DNA of 64,000 nt from Hypomyces perniciosus (GCA_008477525.1 SPDT01000004.1:4711948-4775947), one strand, 5' to 3'. Counted from the stretch's first letter, positions 47,483-59,437 are shown. A program made the numbers and translations. Notes: a model not told the origin generated them from the letters alone.

Positions 47483-48588
47483 TATAGTAATCTGCAGTAT
47501 AAAAGTAAAAAGTAACTGTCCCCCCCTATAAACAATATATTAAGCTAGTAAGGGACTTATAGTATTGCCAAAATACCTATAAAAGAAATAGTTACTAGGG
47601 AATTTATTAAAAAAACTATAAGTTTAATTGTTTTTTATATAAATGCATTTAGGCAGTAGCAGCACCTAAATTCACTTAAACTAAGATATTTCATTTAATA
47701 TCTATTTATTTAATAATACTAGTATAAGATTTATTAGGTAACTATTATTGTATTTATTTATTTTATTATTTATATCTATTAAGTAAACTAGTTATATAAA
47801 TCCCTTATAGGTAATAGGATATTAAAAGCTAGTAGCTTATACTACTATTTATTAAATTTTAATTTATAAAGGAAAAAGGGTTAATTTAAGTATTATTAAT
47901 CTATTTCTATTAAAGGAGGGCTATAAAGGTTTAATTCCTTTACTATTTTCTAAAAGGCTTTACTTCCTATAAATCTAAATAGGTAAAAGAAAAAGGTCTC
48001 TTTTAAGGGGATATTTAAAAAGAAAGGCTTAACTATTCTAAATTCCGCAAAGTAGCTTTATCTTTTTAGTTTACTTTACTTATAAATAGACTCTTTATTA
48101 TACTTAAAGCATTTATAGTATTCCTAGCAATCCTTATATCTTAATCTTTCTATTAAAAGCTTATAGAGGATAAGGTATAAAAGTTTAAGTATTAAAGGGA
48201 AGCTAGGGCTTTAAGCCCTTATTATTTATAGCTCTCTAGGGTTTTACTAAACTATTCTCGCTCCTTTACCTTTATAACTTTTTCTTTAATCTATCTTTTA
48301 ATATATATAATTATAGCCTAGTTTTATAGTATAGCAGAAAAGGCTATTCTTTATTTAACTAAATATTTAGTTTATTTATTGCCTATAATATCCTTATATT
48401 CTAAAACCTATATAATAAAGGTTTTATAAAGTAAAATATTTTATATTAATTTCTAGAAGTATATCTATACTTTTTATATAAAAAGGGGGGGCTTATTAAA
48501 TAGCTTATTTATAATTAATAAATTATTAAAAAAGGTAAAGCTATTTAAATTATATAGTTTTCCTTTATGTATTTAGCTACTAGCTTTA

Positions 48589-48814
48589 TGTAATGGGTGT
48601 AGCCTAACTGGAAAGTATGCAGTTAGGGCACTTCTGTATTGTCTATCTATAGCTGAAGGAAGGAAGCTCTATACTAGCTATATATGCGTTATATAGTTGT
48701 GCGTATAGGGTTGTGGCCAAGGTGGTTTCCTAATTAGGTAAGCGGTTTAGTATTGGTTGTATTTCTGGATTTAGCGTAATTGTAATTCTGGGAGATATGG
48801 CCTAGCCTGTGATA
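48589..48814 (-). repeat. Gypsy A1 3' LTR
   Basis: 226 bp, the less mutated of the two A1 LTRs at its outer end. Confidence 0.88.
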
Positions 48815-48904
48815 TTACCCCCCTTTCTTATAGTGGCTCTCTTTTTGGGCGCTGTTGCTTTGCTGGCGTATAGCTGTTAAGTGGCCTGTCGTTAGATTCG
48901 ATTG

Positions 48905-49065
48905 GGCTATATTTAGATATATAGTCGTCGAGGGCTGCTGTGTCTTTAAGTATGTGTATCGGTTCTTAGGTTAGCTTTATATATCCTTTCTACTATATTA
49001 ATACTTCGCGGAAAGAGCTGTAACCTTGCCGCTTAGTCTTTACGTAAAGGACCTCTTTAACTTTC
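48905..49065 (-). other. Chromodomain of Gypsy A1
   Basis: The minus-strand frame reads EVKEVLYVKTKRQG, SFREVLI, QKGYIKLT (stop at the Trp position), EPIHILKD and TAALDDYISKYS. This reproduces the chromodomain order of a variable strand, a VLVxWKGY-like core, TWEP and the C-terminal helix. It is the last part of pol before the 3' LTR. Confidence 0.75.
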
Positions 49066-52000
49066 TATTTATCCTCGCTATCTATTTATATTAGTAGTAG
49101 TTAAGGGTTATTTGAAATCTAGCCTAGAAAGGGGTTATTGGCCGCTCTTTTTAGCAGGTCAATATAAAATCGCGGGTATATACCAGTTAATACGCCTAGT
49201 TCTACTATATAAAGGCTAATAACCTTTATTACTGTATATTTATAATATAAGGAATTAAGCTTTTTAAAAGGCCAGGGAGTATTATCGTTGCCGAGGTATA
49301 GCTAAACTTTATCTCTTACTTTATATCTTTTAAAGGGGCTTTACTACTAGTTCGCGGAGTCTTTATAGTATTATTATATAGCGGTAAGTGCTGTTTAGGT
49401 AAAGGCAGTTACTCTTTTTAGTCTTTTAACTATATCTTTTATATCCTTTTCTTTTAGGTTTTTTAATTTAATAGCTTTATTTTCTTTTATATATAGTTAA
49501 AGGGGTTTTATATAGTAACTGTATTTAAAGAAAAAGGGGCTTATTTAAATAGCTGTATATTTATAGTTATTTAAAGCTAGTTGTGCTGCTAGGAAAAGGT
49601 TTCTTTAATTACTCTGGGAGTAGTTTATATATACTTTAAAGTATACTTAAATCTTTTAATTACTTTTCTTTAGTCTGCTATTAGTCTATAGGTAATATAC
49701 TGTATTTAAGCGTTGCTAGGTTCCTGCTAGTTTATAGAAAGCTCTTTAAAAGCAGCTAGTCTAATTAGATCTTTAGTCGCTAACTATAGATTAAAGTATC
49801 CTATAAAACTAATAATAGTATTAAAAGAACCTCTTTATATATATTTCTGCCTTTATACTCTCTATTACTTTAAAGGTAATATTTTTAATAAACTAGTTAA
49901 TAATAACTTAAAGGTATTATACTTATATTAGTTTTATAAGTAATAGGTTAACTATAAAGTCTATAGCTAGATTGCTGCGGATATATTAAGGAATAGGTAG
50001 TGGTTTAAGGAGTCCTTACTTATAGCTTTTTTATACTTTTCCTTTTTTATATATACTGCAGTTATAGAGGAATTATTAGACTATACTGTTAATTTTTAGC
50101 TAAAAAAACCTGCGGGAAATAATAGCTAGGGTTCCATTATAACCTAAGTGGCCTAAGACTGCAGCGTTATATTTTACTTATATAATATAAATATACAGTA
50201 TTTCGCCTTCTTTTTCAGTTATAGCCAGTACCTAGATATAGTCTTAGAACGTTAATCTCTATTCCTTATCGATTATATATTTTAATATCTATACTTTAAA
50301 TTAAAGGTCTGCAGGGAGGGAGCGCTTTTCTTTTTTAACTGCAGTATATACCTGTTAATATACTAGGTCTTTCTAAATTATTAAGTTCTACAGGTCTTAT
50401 AATTCTTTATTTCTATTAAATATATGTATTAAAAGGAGATTAGTATCGCTATCCTTAAATCTCTATATTGTTAGTGCAGCTAGGATAAGTTATATATAGC
50501 AGTTTAATTTACGTTTATTGCCTTTATTAAGTGGAAGGTTTTATTCCCTGCAGTTTAATATATTAAAAGCAGCTGCTTTACTGCCTAGCCTATATTAAAT
50601 TATAAAATTAAACTAGGAAAGGAACTTTGCCTAGCGTATCTATTATTTAAAGAGTTTCCTGCGCGTTATAAAAAACTATAAATCTTTATAGTTTAAAATA
50701 ACTATAAAGGGGTTACAGCTATATAGCTTTACTTTTTACTTTTTTAAATAGTAAATTACTGCTAATAGTTCTTTATTATAGATAGGATAATTATATTTAG
50801 TAAAGCTTAGCTTCTATAAATAGTAAATTATAATATAATGTTTTCCTTTTTTATTCTTTTATAAAAGGACTCTTTTTAAAGTATATTTTAAATAGTCTGC
50901 TTTAATAAAGGTATATTTTATAAGATGTTAAGCTTATAGTATAAGGGCTTTAATAAAGAGGCGTTTAAGTTTTTGGAAGGCTGCTTCTTTTATACTTTTC
51001 TATTAAAAAGGGGTCTTTTTTTTAGTTAACTTTATAAATAAATAGGGTATCTAAAAGAACCTAAAGATAAATATTTAATAGTAATTAATAAAGTTAAGGA
51101 AGCTTTAGACTTTTATTACTATTATAAGTGCCTGTTATTTACTAATAGTTTACTGCTTTTTAAGGTTACAGGCAATTCTTTTACTAGTATATATAATAAA
51201 CCTAAAGTATTTAATCTTTTTCTATATAAATATGCATTTTTTAAGATTTAAGTATAGCCTAGTATTAGTAAAGGTATATAAAACTTACTAGACCTTCTTT
51301 ATATAGTCTTTTTATAACCTGTCAGTATAGATTAAGATATTATCGAGGTATATAGATGTAAAGTTATTTAAAAAAAGGTATAGTATTTGGTTAATATACT
51401 ATTAGAACGCTGTTAGTGCGCCGGTAAGTTTAAATAAAACTACCCGCTATTTATATAGGCTATAGTGTATACAGAATGCAGTTTTATATTTTTCTCTTTT
51501 CGCGACTTTAATTTTATAGAATGCAGCTATTATATTTAATTTTATAAACTATTTTACTTTTATTAAGCTATTAAGGGTTTTGGAAAAAAGGGGGAGGGGG
51601 TAGCGATTTTGCTGTATTATTGTATTTAAGGCGCGGTAGTCTATATAAAAGCGAATTCCTCCTTTAGGTTTTTGAATAAAGAGGATAGGGGCTGCGGCGG
51701 CTAAGCTGCTAGCTTGAATAAATCCTTTATTAAATAAATTAAGGAAGGTCTTTTATAATATTAATAGTTCTTTGTGTAATATACTATAAAGGGGGCCTTA
51801 AAGGAGTTCTGGTTTTTTACTGTATTTATTAGCTTTTAAGGGAATCTGCAAATCGACTTTAAGGCAGTATAATAGAAGTTTAGTAGCTTCTTTTATAGAG
51901 AATAGCGAATAGAACTCTTTATATAGTTTAAGGGGGATATATTCCCAGGGATTTATAGGTTTTTTAGGTTAAAGTGTTTTTTTAATATTAAATAAGCTAA

Positions 52001-53772
52001 TAGCTTAAAGGAAGTATACTTCCTTTTCGCTATTCCTTTTAATATAGCAGTATTCTGCTTATAATATTAAGGCTGGTATAAGCTGGGCTTTTTATATAGC
52101 CTTAATATTCCCAGGCTCTTCCTTATTTGCGAATTATAGCTATAGGCCAGCTTTTTTATAGCTAACTTCCTTTTTAGCTGTATTATATATTACCTAGTTA
52201 GCCTTAGCCTAAGGCTTATTAAAGATTAGGTTATAATTTAGTTTATATACTATATAAGTGTATTGATATTTAATATAGCTATATAGATTTAGGTAAATAA
52301 TAGCGATATAGCTAGTTTCTACTTTTTTGTAGATTTCAGTAAATATTTTAATTTTTCTTAAAGTGATTTTAATTTATAAAAGGTATAACTTTTAGGTAAA
52401 GGAGGAGTTTATAATAGTATAAAGGTCATAGCTAGTATTAAATAGTACTGTAATAGGTATATTCTTTATTTTGGCTTATAATATTGCTAATTTACTGGTT
52501 ATTCGCTCTTTAAACTCCTTTTATGCCTTTAATTTTTCTTTTATAGGCTTTAATACCCGATTTTATATTAAAGCTAATCTTTTAACTTATCGTTAAAGTT
52601 ACTATTTTCCTTACTAGTTAGTATACTAGTTATTATTATTAAACTCACGGTTAATAATCTAGACCTAATACACCTAGGCTCTATAGCCTTTTTTATAAAA
52701 CCAGGCAATATATCCCTCCTTCCCGTAACAGTAATATATAGCCTTTTAAGTAATATCTGCCTTACTTACTAAAAAGCTATGTTAACGCTAGTTCTTTATA
52801 TAGTTTATACCCTTTATTTAAGTATCGCCCTCTTTATTAACTGCTTATATATAGTCCTTTAAAGTGTAATATAGTTAAGGCTTATTATATTTTTTCTGCT
52901 AAGAGTAGCCTATTAAGGCGGCTCCTGTATTCTATTAATTTAAATCTAATTATTTAATACAGCTAGCAATATCCTAGACTTTAGTAAACTATTTACTATA
53001 AGTAAATAGCAGGTTTACTATTATTAAGCGGAATTATAGTTTTAAAGATAATACTCCTTTAAGGAAAATAATCTTAGCTTAGTTAGCCTAATTATTGCTG
53101 CCTGCTTTAAAGAGCTTTTATTTAAAGCAGGGAAGGAAAAATAAAAGTAAAGTTTTATCTCTTTACTTAAAAGTATATAGCTTTTATATAGTTTAGTTCT
53201 AGAGTTTTTAATCTTTATAAGTATAGTCTAGGTATTATATAAATTCTATTAGGTTATAGTTCCTGTTAGTTCCTTTTAATATATAAAAGGTAGCGATTAC
53301 CTGCTTAAATATAGTATTTAAGCAAGAGTTAATAAAGTACTACTATTCTCTATTACTATTATAGAACTTTTTATTAAATTTAAGCTTTTTATATATATTT
53401 TACATTTATATAGTATACTCCTTTTACTTTTTTAAGAATTTAAATAGGTTAAAGAATAGCTTTTTTTTAACCCTAAGAGTTTATATAAACTTTATTATAA
53501 AGGTTAATATAGGCTTTATAGTTATAGCCTACGCAGGTTTTTACTTAGGTTATAAAAGGAATAATATCTTATTTTCCTAGCTATTTAGCCTTTAAGTCGT
53601 TAATACTATAAAGTCTAGCTTTTTTATTAGTATAGCTATTTATTCCTGTAAAGGTAAAATAATTTACTTAATCCGTAACTGTATATTATTGCCTTTAAAG
53701 GCTTAGTCTTTAAAATTTACTATTTTCCTTTTATAGTAAAAGTTCTATTATTTACTGGCTAAATAGTAGCTA

Positions 53773-53783
53773 AGCTATAGATA
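53773..53783 (-). promoter_or_regulatory. Self-complementary primer-binding site of Gypsy A1
   Basis: On minus, TATCTATAGCT begins at the first base after the 5' LTR. Its exact reverse complement AGCTATAGATA occurs inside the same LTR (53849-53839 on minus). This matches the Tf1/sushi design, in which the first 11 nt of the transcript fold back as primer. Confidence 0.7.
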
Positions 53784-54009
53784 TATAATAGGTATAACTT
53801 AACTGGAAAATATACAGTTAAGGCACTTTTATATTGTCTATCTATAGCTAAAGGAAGGAAGCTTTATATTAGTTATATATATGTTATATAGTTGTGCGTA
53901 TAGGGTTATAGCCGAGGTGGTTTCTTAATTAGGTAAGCGGTCTAGTATTGGTTGTATTTCCGGATTTAGCGTAGTTGTAATTCCGGGAGATATAGCCTAG
54001 CCTGTAACA
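53784..54009 (-). repeat. Gypsy A1 5' LTR
   Basis: 226 bp, ending TGTAACA on plus (TGTTACA at the sense start). It is followed by the CTTTA duplication. Confidence 0.88.
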
Positions 54010-54486
54010 CTTTATAGCCTTTAAAGCAGCTTATACCTTTATATTATAAACCTTTACGTTATTAAAGTATCTAGTATTTATAGTTACTTTTACTTTATAA
54101 TTAATAACTGCTTTTTAGCCTATATTCCCTTTTCTTTAAGATTTATTAAAGTAGGCTAAAATTAAATAAAGGGGGAGGGATTTAACTATTTTTAGATATT
54201 TGTTTACTGCAGTTAATTTACCTATACCTTTTAGGTTAATACTAAAGAGAATATATAAAGACTTTTTATTAAAGAGTATAGGTTTAATAGTCTTGTTAAT
54301 TAAGGCAGCAGTATATTAAAGTTTAATTTATAGCAGTTAAAGAGAGAGTTTTTTATTAATATATTAACTAATTAGGTAGTTTTAATTTAGTTTTATAAAT
54401 CTTATTATATATTCAAGTCGGGCCTAAGTTAAGGCGATACTAGCTAAAGGGACTTTTAATTTTCTATATAAAATAGAAATATTTAT

Positions 54487-54928
54487 TAATATATAAAGTA
54501 TAGATAAAGAGGGAAGAAGGGAAGGAAGGAAGGAAAAGGACAATACACTATTTATATATATTAAATGCCGCCGCCTTAATTGAAAAAGAATACGTCCTCG
54601 GATTCCCTTAATCCTATCTTTAACCATTATAAAGGTTATATTCCTAACCGAATTCTAAACCGAATTCCTGACCAGGATTAGTATTATAGTCAAATTCCTC
54701 CCTCTATTACTGCCTTGGTCTTGGAGCAGGGGCCACAACGCATTGTTAAACTTAATGACTTAATATACGATAACCCCTTAGGTCTTGTTTGACTTGGATT
54801 TTAGGTGGTTAGCTAGGCCGGCTAGCTGGAATGTATATTTGAACGCATTAATGGGGCCCCTAAACTAGGGTCTTTGCCAGGCCAATAATGCATCTATATA
54901 CTGATCTGTGCTAAACAGTATCGCGTTA
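54487..54928. other. Island of less mutated DNA between LINE 2 and Copia B
   Basis: From about 54570 the sequence returns to near-normal composition, with many CA/TG pairs. It contains a twice-used CCGAATTC motif (about 54647-54667). There is no gene or family resemblance. It may be old host DNA or the edge of another, younger repeat. A purine-rich patch (GGAAGG repeats) lies at 54510-54540. Confidence 0.5.
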
Positions 54929-55194
54929 TATGGCGGAGCGCGGCACAGCTATATAGAGTATAGAGAGATGGGAAACGAAGCTTGATTCTATAAAAGAGAA
55001 TATGCCATAGTGGCCTCGCTATATATACATATAGCTAACACAAAGAAGAAGCTGTATACAGGCACTTTATAAACGCCTGTATAGTTTAATATATCGCTTA
55101 TACGATATATATATCAGCTTGTATCTGCTTATATAGCAGATAAAAGCTCCTTAGCGCTAATAAGCAGTAAGGCCTTAGCTTACTTAACCTAATA
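54929..55194 (-). repeat. Copia B 3' LTR
   Basis: 266 bp. It aligns with the 278-bp Copia A LTRs, lacking the CCAGCCCTAGCATT-like stretch. The partner LTR is outside the window. Confidence 0.82.
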
Positions 55195-56530
55195 TACCCC
55201 CTAGTTAATAAAGCTATTCCCAATACCGTATTAACTGCTACTCTAGCTTATCCATAATATTATAACTGACTGGCCACGCTCCTAAAGCCTCTTTTGCTTA
55301 GTTAGAAGCTCTTTATTATGAATATGCATCGATATTCTATTATAGAGGTAAAAGGAATATAAGCGCTATAGCTATTATTATTCTATAATAATAGGAAGTT
55401 AAATAATAAAGCTCCTAAGTAGGTGAATCAGTCCTAAACAGTTAGAATAGGTATATTAGCTGCCCCCCCAGCCCTTATTCCTCGCTCTTCTTCTTTAATT
55501 ATTAACATTATTATTATTAACATTAACAATAACATTAACAGTAATATAGCCCCCGCTATAAATATTACGCTTCCAACTAATTCCCTTTATACTGTATATT
55601 TATTAGCTAACAGCGAAATTGCAGAAGAAGAATACCTTATCGGTAAAGTGTAGTTGTGGTTGCCCCCTAAATGTGGCTTATCGCGGCGTTAATCGCTTGG
55701 CTGGCTGAGCGGCTATACCTGTTACTGCTCCTATACCTGCTCCTGCGCCGGCTCTTGCTCTTGCGCCGGCTAGTCCCGGCTAGTCTAGGCGTACTGCGGC
55801 TGTTATCGCTTTTGATATACATTTAGCTGCTGTTTATAAAACACGCCTCGCTGCTAAGGCAGCTTTATCCTTGTCTTTATCGGCTCCTCCTCCTACTGCT
55901 GCCGTCCTGGCCTTTACCCCCGTTACTGCTGCTGCTACTCTAGAGGCTGCTCCTGCCGCTGCCTTTACTGCTCTGCCGTTATCCCCTCCTTATAAAGGTT
56001 ATCTAAAGTTAGCAATCGCTAGTAAAGGAGACTTCTCCCAGTATATTTTTATTGCCTACTTTTAGCAGTATATTATTTATTTCAGTAGTAATTATTAATA
56101 TACCCCTTAGTAAGCTCTTTTTTAACTTGCCTATATTGCTTTATTTAATTATATACTTTATAGTTATTTAATGCTTGCATTAATTATATGCTGGCTTTTT
56201 TAAGCTATAAGTAAAGAGGATAACTGGGTAAGTATACTCTCTTTTCTTTATATATTTATAAGTTTATATAATTAAATAGCAACCTAGTGCAAAAAGGCAT
56301 TGCGCCTTTAATTTAACCTATTAAAGGAGAAGAACTCGGTTTACTTTAAAGAGGCTGCTGCTTTAGGCAGCAGCGATAATAATAATAATGCCCTTTACGC
56401 GCAGGCGCGCAAAGGCTGGAAAGCTTTTAAAGAATAGTTATTGCAGTAATAGGATATACCCTTATAGCTAGCGGCCTATAGGCTAGAATTGACCGGTTTC
56501 CTGTATTCTTATATATTTTATTCTAATAAC
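55195..56530. other. Copia B segment between RNase H and LTR with a possible extra coding frame
   Basis: Conserved with 25057-26400 of Copia A. On plus, one register runs from about 55640 (KCSCGCPLNVAYRGVNRLAG) through an Ala/Pro-rich part (PAPAPALALAPASP) into YKGYLKLAIASKGDFSQYIF and on to KEAAALGSSDNNNN (about 56350). Apart from one TGA it is broken only by TAG/TAA. In the mirrored minus register it would be Gln-rich, followed by a hydrophobic run encoded by the ATT/AAC repeat at 55500-55530. Which strand once coded is undecided, and chance openness of a GCT/CAG-rich repeat is possible. No known Copia domain belongs here. Confidence 0.45.
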
Positions 56531-57276
56531 TATATATTTACTAAGTTTAATAATACTTTAAAATACTTAAAGCGCTGCTATAGTAAGCCTTTAGTAAGCC
56601 TATTAGTAAATATAAAGTTAATAGAAAGATAGGAAACTGTAAATAATCTTTTTTAGTATTCCTGTTAAAGCTATATATTTTATATATTAATATAATATAG
56701 GCGAGTGCTAATTTGTATACTCTCTTTAATTATAAAATATATAGTTAGTTAATTGTTATAATTAATATTCCAATTAGCGCTAAGGTTAAATTTTATCTTT
56801 TAGAAAAAGTAATATAAACTTATAGCCTCCTTTACTATTTAAGTAAAGGCAAGCAGCTTAGCTTCTATTATAGATATATTAATAGTACTTTAATATATTG
56901 TATTCTATAAGATAAGGCCTAAGAAAAGTATAATAAAATACCCTTAAAATAATCTCTAAGTATTTATATTATTAGTAAAGGAAGTATTACTTAAAGTAGT
57001 TAAGACCTATATTTCTCCTCTCCCTCTATATTAAAAAGCTAGGAAATACTATATATATAAATAGTAAATTAACTAGTTAACTGCTTTAAGGTACTCTTTA
57101 TTAGGGTTAATTAAAAACTATAATAAAGCCGAGGCGCTGTAAGCTATATTAGGCCTTATTATAATAGCTATATAAAGCACTAATCCTATTTTCTTTTAAT
57201 ATATCTTCATAGTTGCTTTTAAAGCTTGCAATATACTTTTCTAGAGCTTTATAATAGGTATTAGAATTATAGGAAG

Positions 57277-57835
57277 CTATATTTTTTTATTAAGCTTAAA
57301 TCGTTTTACAATTTTCTTAAAATAAGTCTTATAGGAAAGGTATATCCTATACTCTATATAGTTATAGGTGATTTTAATCCCTAAAAACCATTGCGTGTCT
57401 CCTTTACTATAAAGCTTATACTTTACTTTTAAAGTATTTAGTAGCTTAATATAAAAAGCTTTATTATTACAATAATATATAATTAAGATATTATCTATAT
57501 AAAATACAATAATATACAATTAAGATATTATCTATATAAAATACAATAAAAATCTTCCGAGCTTTATTATAAAAGAGACAAGGCTCTTTAAAGCTTAAGA
57601 TTAACCCTGATTGCCTTAAGGTTAAAGATAGTTTATTGAACCATAGCTTTAGTGAGTCCTTTAAGCTATATAAGGCTTTCGCGAGCTTTAGATAGATATT
57701 TGGCTGCTTAAAACCCTCGGGAAGCTTATATACAACTAGTTTCAAGTTCTTGTCCCTCGAGGCGTTAAGAAAAGCGTTCTTGACATTATACTGCTTTAAC
57801 TTAAGGTTAAATCTTACTGCAAAAGCAATAAGCAT
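57277..57835 (-). pseudogene. Copia B reverse transcriptase, frameshifted
   Basis: Two overlapping open stretches (57835-57491 and 57519-57277) together carry the Copia reverse transcriptase fingers and palm, with the catalytic region FYIDNILI present twice because of the 37-bp duplication. The second Asp of YxDD is Asn. The frame jump and that change predict loss of function. Confidence 0.85.
57470..57543. repeat. 37-bp tandem duplication in the Copia B polymerase motif
   Basis: 57470-57506 and 57507-57543 are two adjacent copies differing at one base. Copia A has one copy at about 27345-27381. As 37 is not a multiple of three, the duplication shifts the frame. Confidence 0.9.
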
Positions 57836-57870
57836 ATAAAAAGAATGCGCTGCTAATATAGCCGCATATA

Positions 57871-59437
57871 TCAGCTTCCCTCATATATCTACAGGTACCC
57901 CTACCTTCAGGTGCCTACTTATAGTAAAAATCACTACCTTTTAACTAGCTACTAAGAAAACACCTTTAAAATCCCCCCCTTACCTTTCCTAGGCCCTTTA
58001 AGTAAGATAGTAACTGCCTTTATCCTCTCGGACGCCTAACCTACCTAAATCACTACTGCCGCCAGGCTGGCAACAAACCCCTAAGACTAAAGAGAGGCCA
58101 CCCTAGCTCTCCCAGATATCGCAAACCTGTTCGCGCTGCCTATTACACTTAAAAAGCGCCTTATTAAGGAAGTCCGCTTTAGAAACGCCAAAACCCTAAA
58201 AATCAACTTTAGTAACAAAACCCCTAAACCTGGCCTTAAAGGAATAGCTAGCCTATATAAACCCTTTAATATATCTCTTTATAGCTGCCTGGCAAAGTAG
58301 TATATAAAAAAAGAGGAAATTAGGAATACCTGCAAGGAAGTACTGCTAGGCACCTTTAAAGCTATTAATATCTACTTTACTACACTTAAAGGGAAATAAT
58401 ATAAAGCTACTGCTCTATAGATCGCAAAAGCCCTTTAAAAATCTTTTATTAACTTTACTGCTATTTAGTACTATAAGCTAAAGGGCATCCTAACCCTTAA
58501 GAAATCAGGCACTAATGATAACAATACTTAATATCCTAGGGCTATAAAGAAATAAACTCCTATTAGCCCACCTAACCCTATAAGCCCTACTATATTAAAC
58601 AAAAACAGCCTACTATTACCTATTAGTAAATTAAGCAGGGGCCCTATAGTATGTTACATTAAGGCAGTTAAGTAAAAGACCTATCTTATAAAACTCCCTT
58701 TTACCTTTAAACCTAACAGTATAGGATAAAATAAAAATAAACCTATTAATAAACTAATAAATACTAAAAAGAATAATAAAAAAAGAGATAATGCAATTAA
58801 TACTAATAATAAAGTCTTCCTTTAAGTCCCTTTAAACTATAGTTAAAGGAAAATCTTAGCTATTAACGCTAAAAATAAAATTATTTAAATATATAATATA
58901 AATTATATAAATATTATTTATATATAAAAGGTATATTCTGGCTTTATATTATAAACTAAAAACTGGAATATATAAATAAAGCTACTTTTCTTTGAATTGG
59001 TATTTGCTAAAAAGGAATAAAATTAAAGGAAACAGAAAGTTAATAAACTTTTATAGTATAAGGAGTCCCCTGCTACTATACTAACACTAAAGGGACCTAC
59101 GTTATAGACTTTATAATCGCTATTAAGGCTTAACTTTAGGCCAAATCTACTAACCCCTTTACTATATATAAACTATCCTAATATAGCGAGACAATTAACT
59201 CCTAGAACTAGGTTATCTTTTTTCAGGGAAAGGTTAAACCTGGCTTTAAACTATTTAGATATTCTGCCCCCGCAAAACAGCTAACTTTAAAGGTATAAAT
59301 TACTTAATGCAACTGCTGCCTAAGCTTTTATAATCCTAGGGCTTATAACCGTATAGAATACTGTAAGAAATACAGTAAACCGTTATATAAAGAGTGCATA
59401 AACCCTAAACAATACATTAACTGTAATAAACCTTACC
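57871..59437 (+). mobile_element. LINE 3: 5' part of a Tad-like LINE, inserted in Copia B
   Basis: From about 57873 the sequence (AGCTTCCCTC, ACAGGTACCCC, AGGTGCCTACT) matches the 5' end of LINE 1, so this is a plus-strand copy with a near-complete 5' end. A gag-like ORF1 remnant follows and ends in a Cys-rich zinc-knuckle region at about 59285-59430 (CNCC, EYCKKYSKPLYKECINP, YINCNKPY). It is interrupted at 59438 by Gypsy A2; the remainder is beyond the window. RIP damage is lighter than in LINE 1. The Copia B frame stops just before it. Confidence 0.75.

Larger units (their letters stand above)
40048..47740. mobile_element. Unassigned degenerate repeat region
   Basis: Extremely TA-rich sequence with stops in every frame and no retroelement motif that I can place. 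Within it are a 457-bp direct repeat, solo LTR E, a pyrimidine-rich tract at about 47210-47380, a 23-bp tandem array and a short telomere-like array, each listed separately. The minus strand at about 44300-43850 reads like protein once TAG is ignored (for example GIGINIRFDCKQDKI), so a dead coding element probably lies there. I do not recognise it. Confidence 0.4.
48589..54009 (-). mobile_element. Gypsy A1: self-priming-type chromodomain LTR retrotransposon
   Basis: 5421 bp with two 226-bp LTRs (48589-48814 and 53784-54009) and a perfect target duplication CTTTA (48584-48588 and 54010-54014). Sense is minus. The primer-binding site TATCTATAGCT directly follows the 5' LTR (53783-53773), and the polypurine tract AAGAAAGGGGGG lies next to the 3' LTR (48829-48818). 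Reverse transcriptase is seen as KPKGGIRFY (about 51690-51655) and IYLDNILIY (51350-51333 for the core). A chromodomain lies at about 49065-48905 (FREVLI, KGYIKLT, EPIHILKDTAALDDYI). RIP damage is moderate: one of the two catalytic Asp codons survives, but stops break every domain. Confidence 0.88.
47741..54486 (-). mobile_element. LINE 2: relative of LINE 1, 5'-truncated and split by Gypsy A1
   Basis: 47760-48588 and 54010-54486 align collinearly with 7983-8810 and 8803-9268 of LINE 1, so this is the 3' part of the same LINE family on the minus strand. Homology stops at 54486, inside what would be the reverse transcriptase/RNase H part, a typical 5' truncation of reverse transcription. The 3' tail at about 47741-47765 is an A-rich simple repeat on minus. 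It is strongly RIP-mutated. Target duplications are not clear. Confidence 0.8.
54929..57870 (-). mobile_element. Copia B: 3' part of a second Copia element, split by LINE 3
   Basis: The LTR at 54929-55194 matches Copia A with a 12-bp internal deletion. Sense is minus, so this is the 3' end of the element. Reverse transcriptase is well preserved at 57835-57277: YNVKNAFLNA, KLPEGFKQP, KALYSLKDSLKLW, FYIDNILI and GDTQWFLGIKI. RNase H follows to about 56530 (SYLSINFIFTNRLTKGLL near the end). A 37-bp tandem duplication interrupts the frame at the polymerase motif. A segment of about 1.3 kb (55195-56530) separates RNase H from the LTR. The 5' part (integrase, gag) is displaced beyond LINE 3 and not in the window. 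It is much less mutated than Copia A. Confidence 0.85.

Noticed and set aside
54424..54627. 67-codon minus frame
   Set aside because: It crosses the border of LINE 2 and a purine-rich patch, so it is a chance fusion.
56530..56700. Continuation of the plus-strand Ala/Pro-rich frame to about 56700
   Set aside because: Here the minus strand clearly codes the end of Copia RNase H, so the plus frame is only its mirror; the candidate extra ORF is limited to below about 56530.
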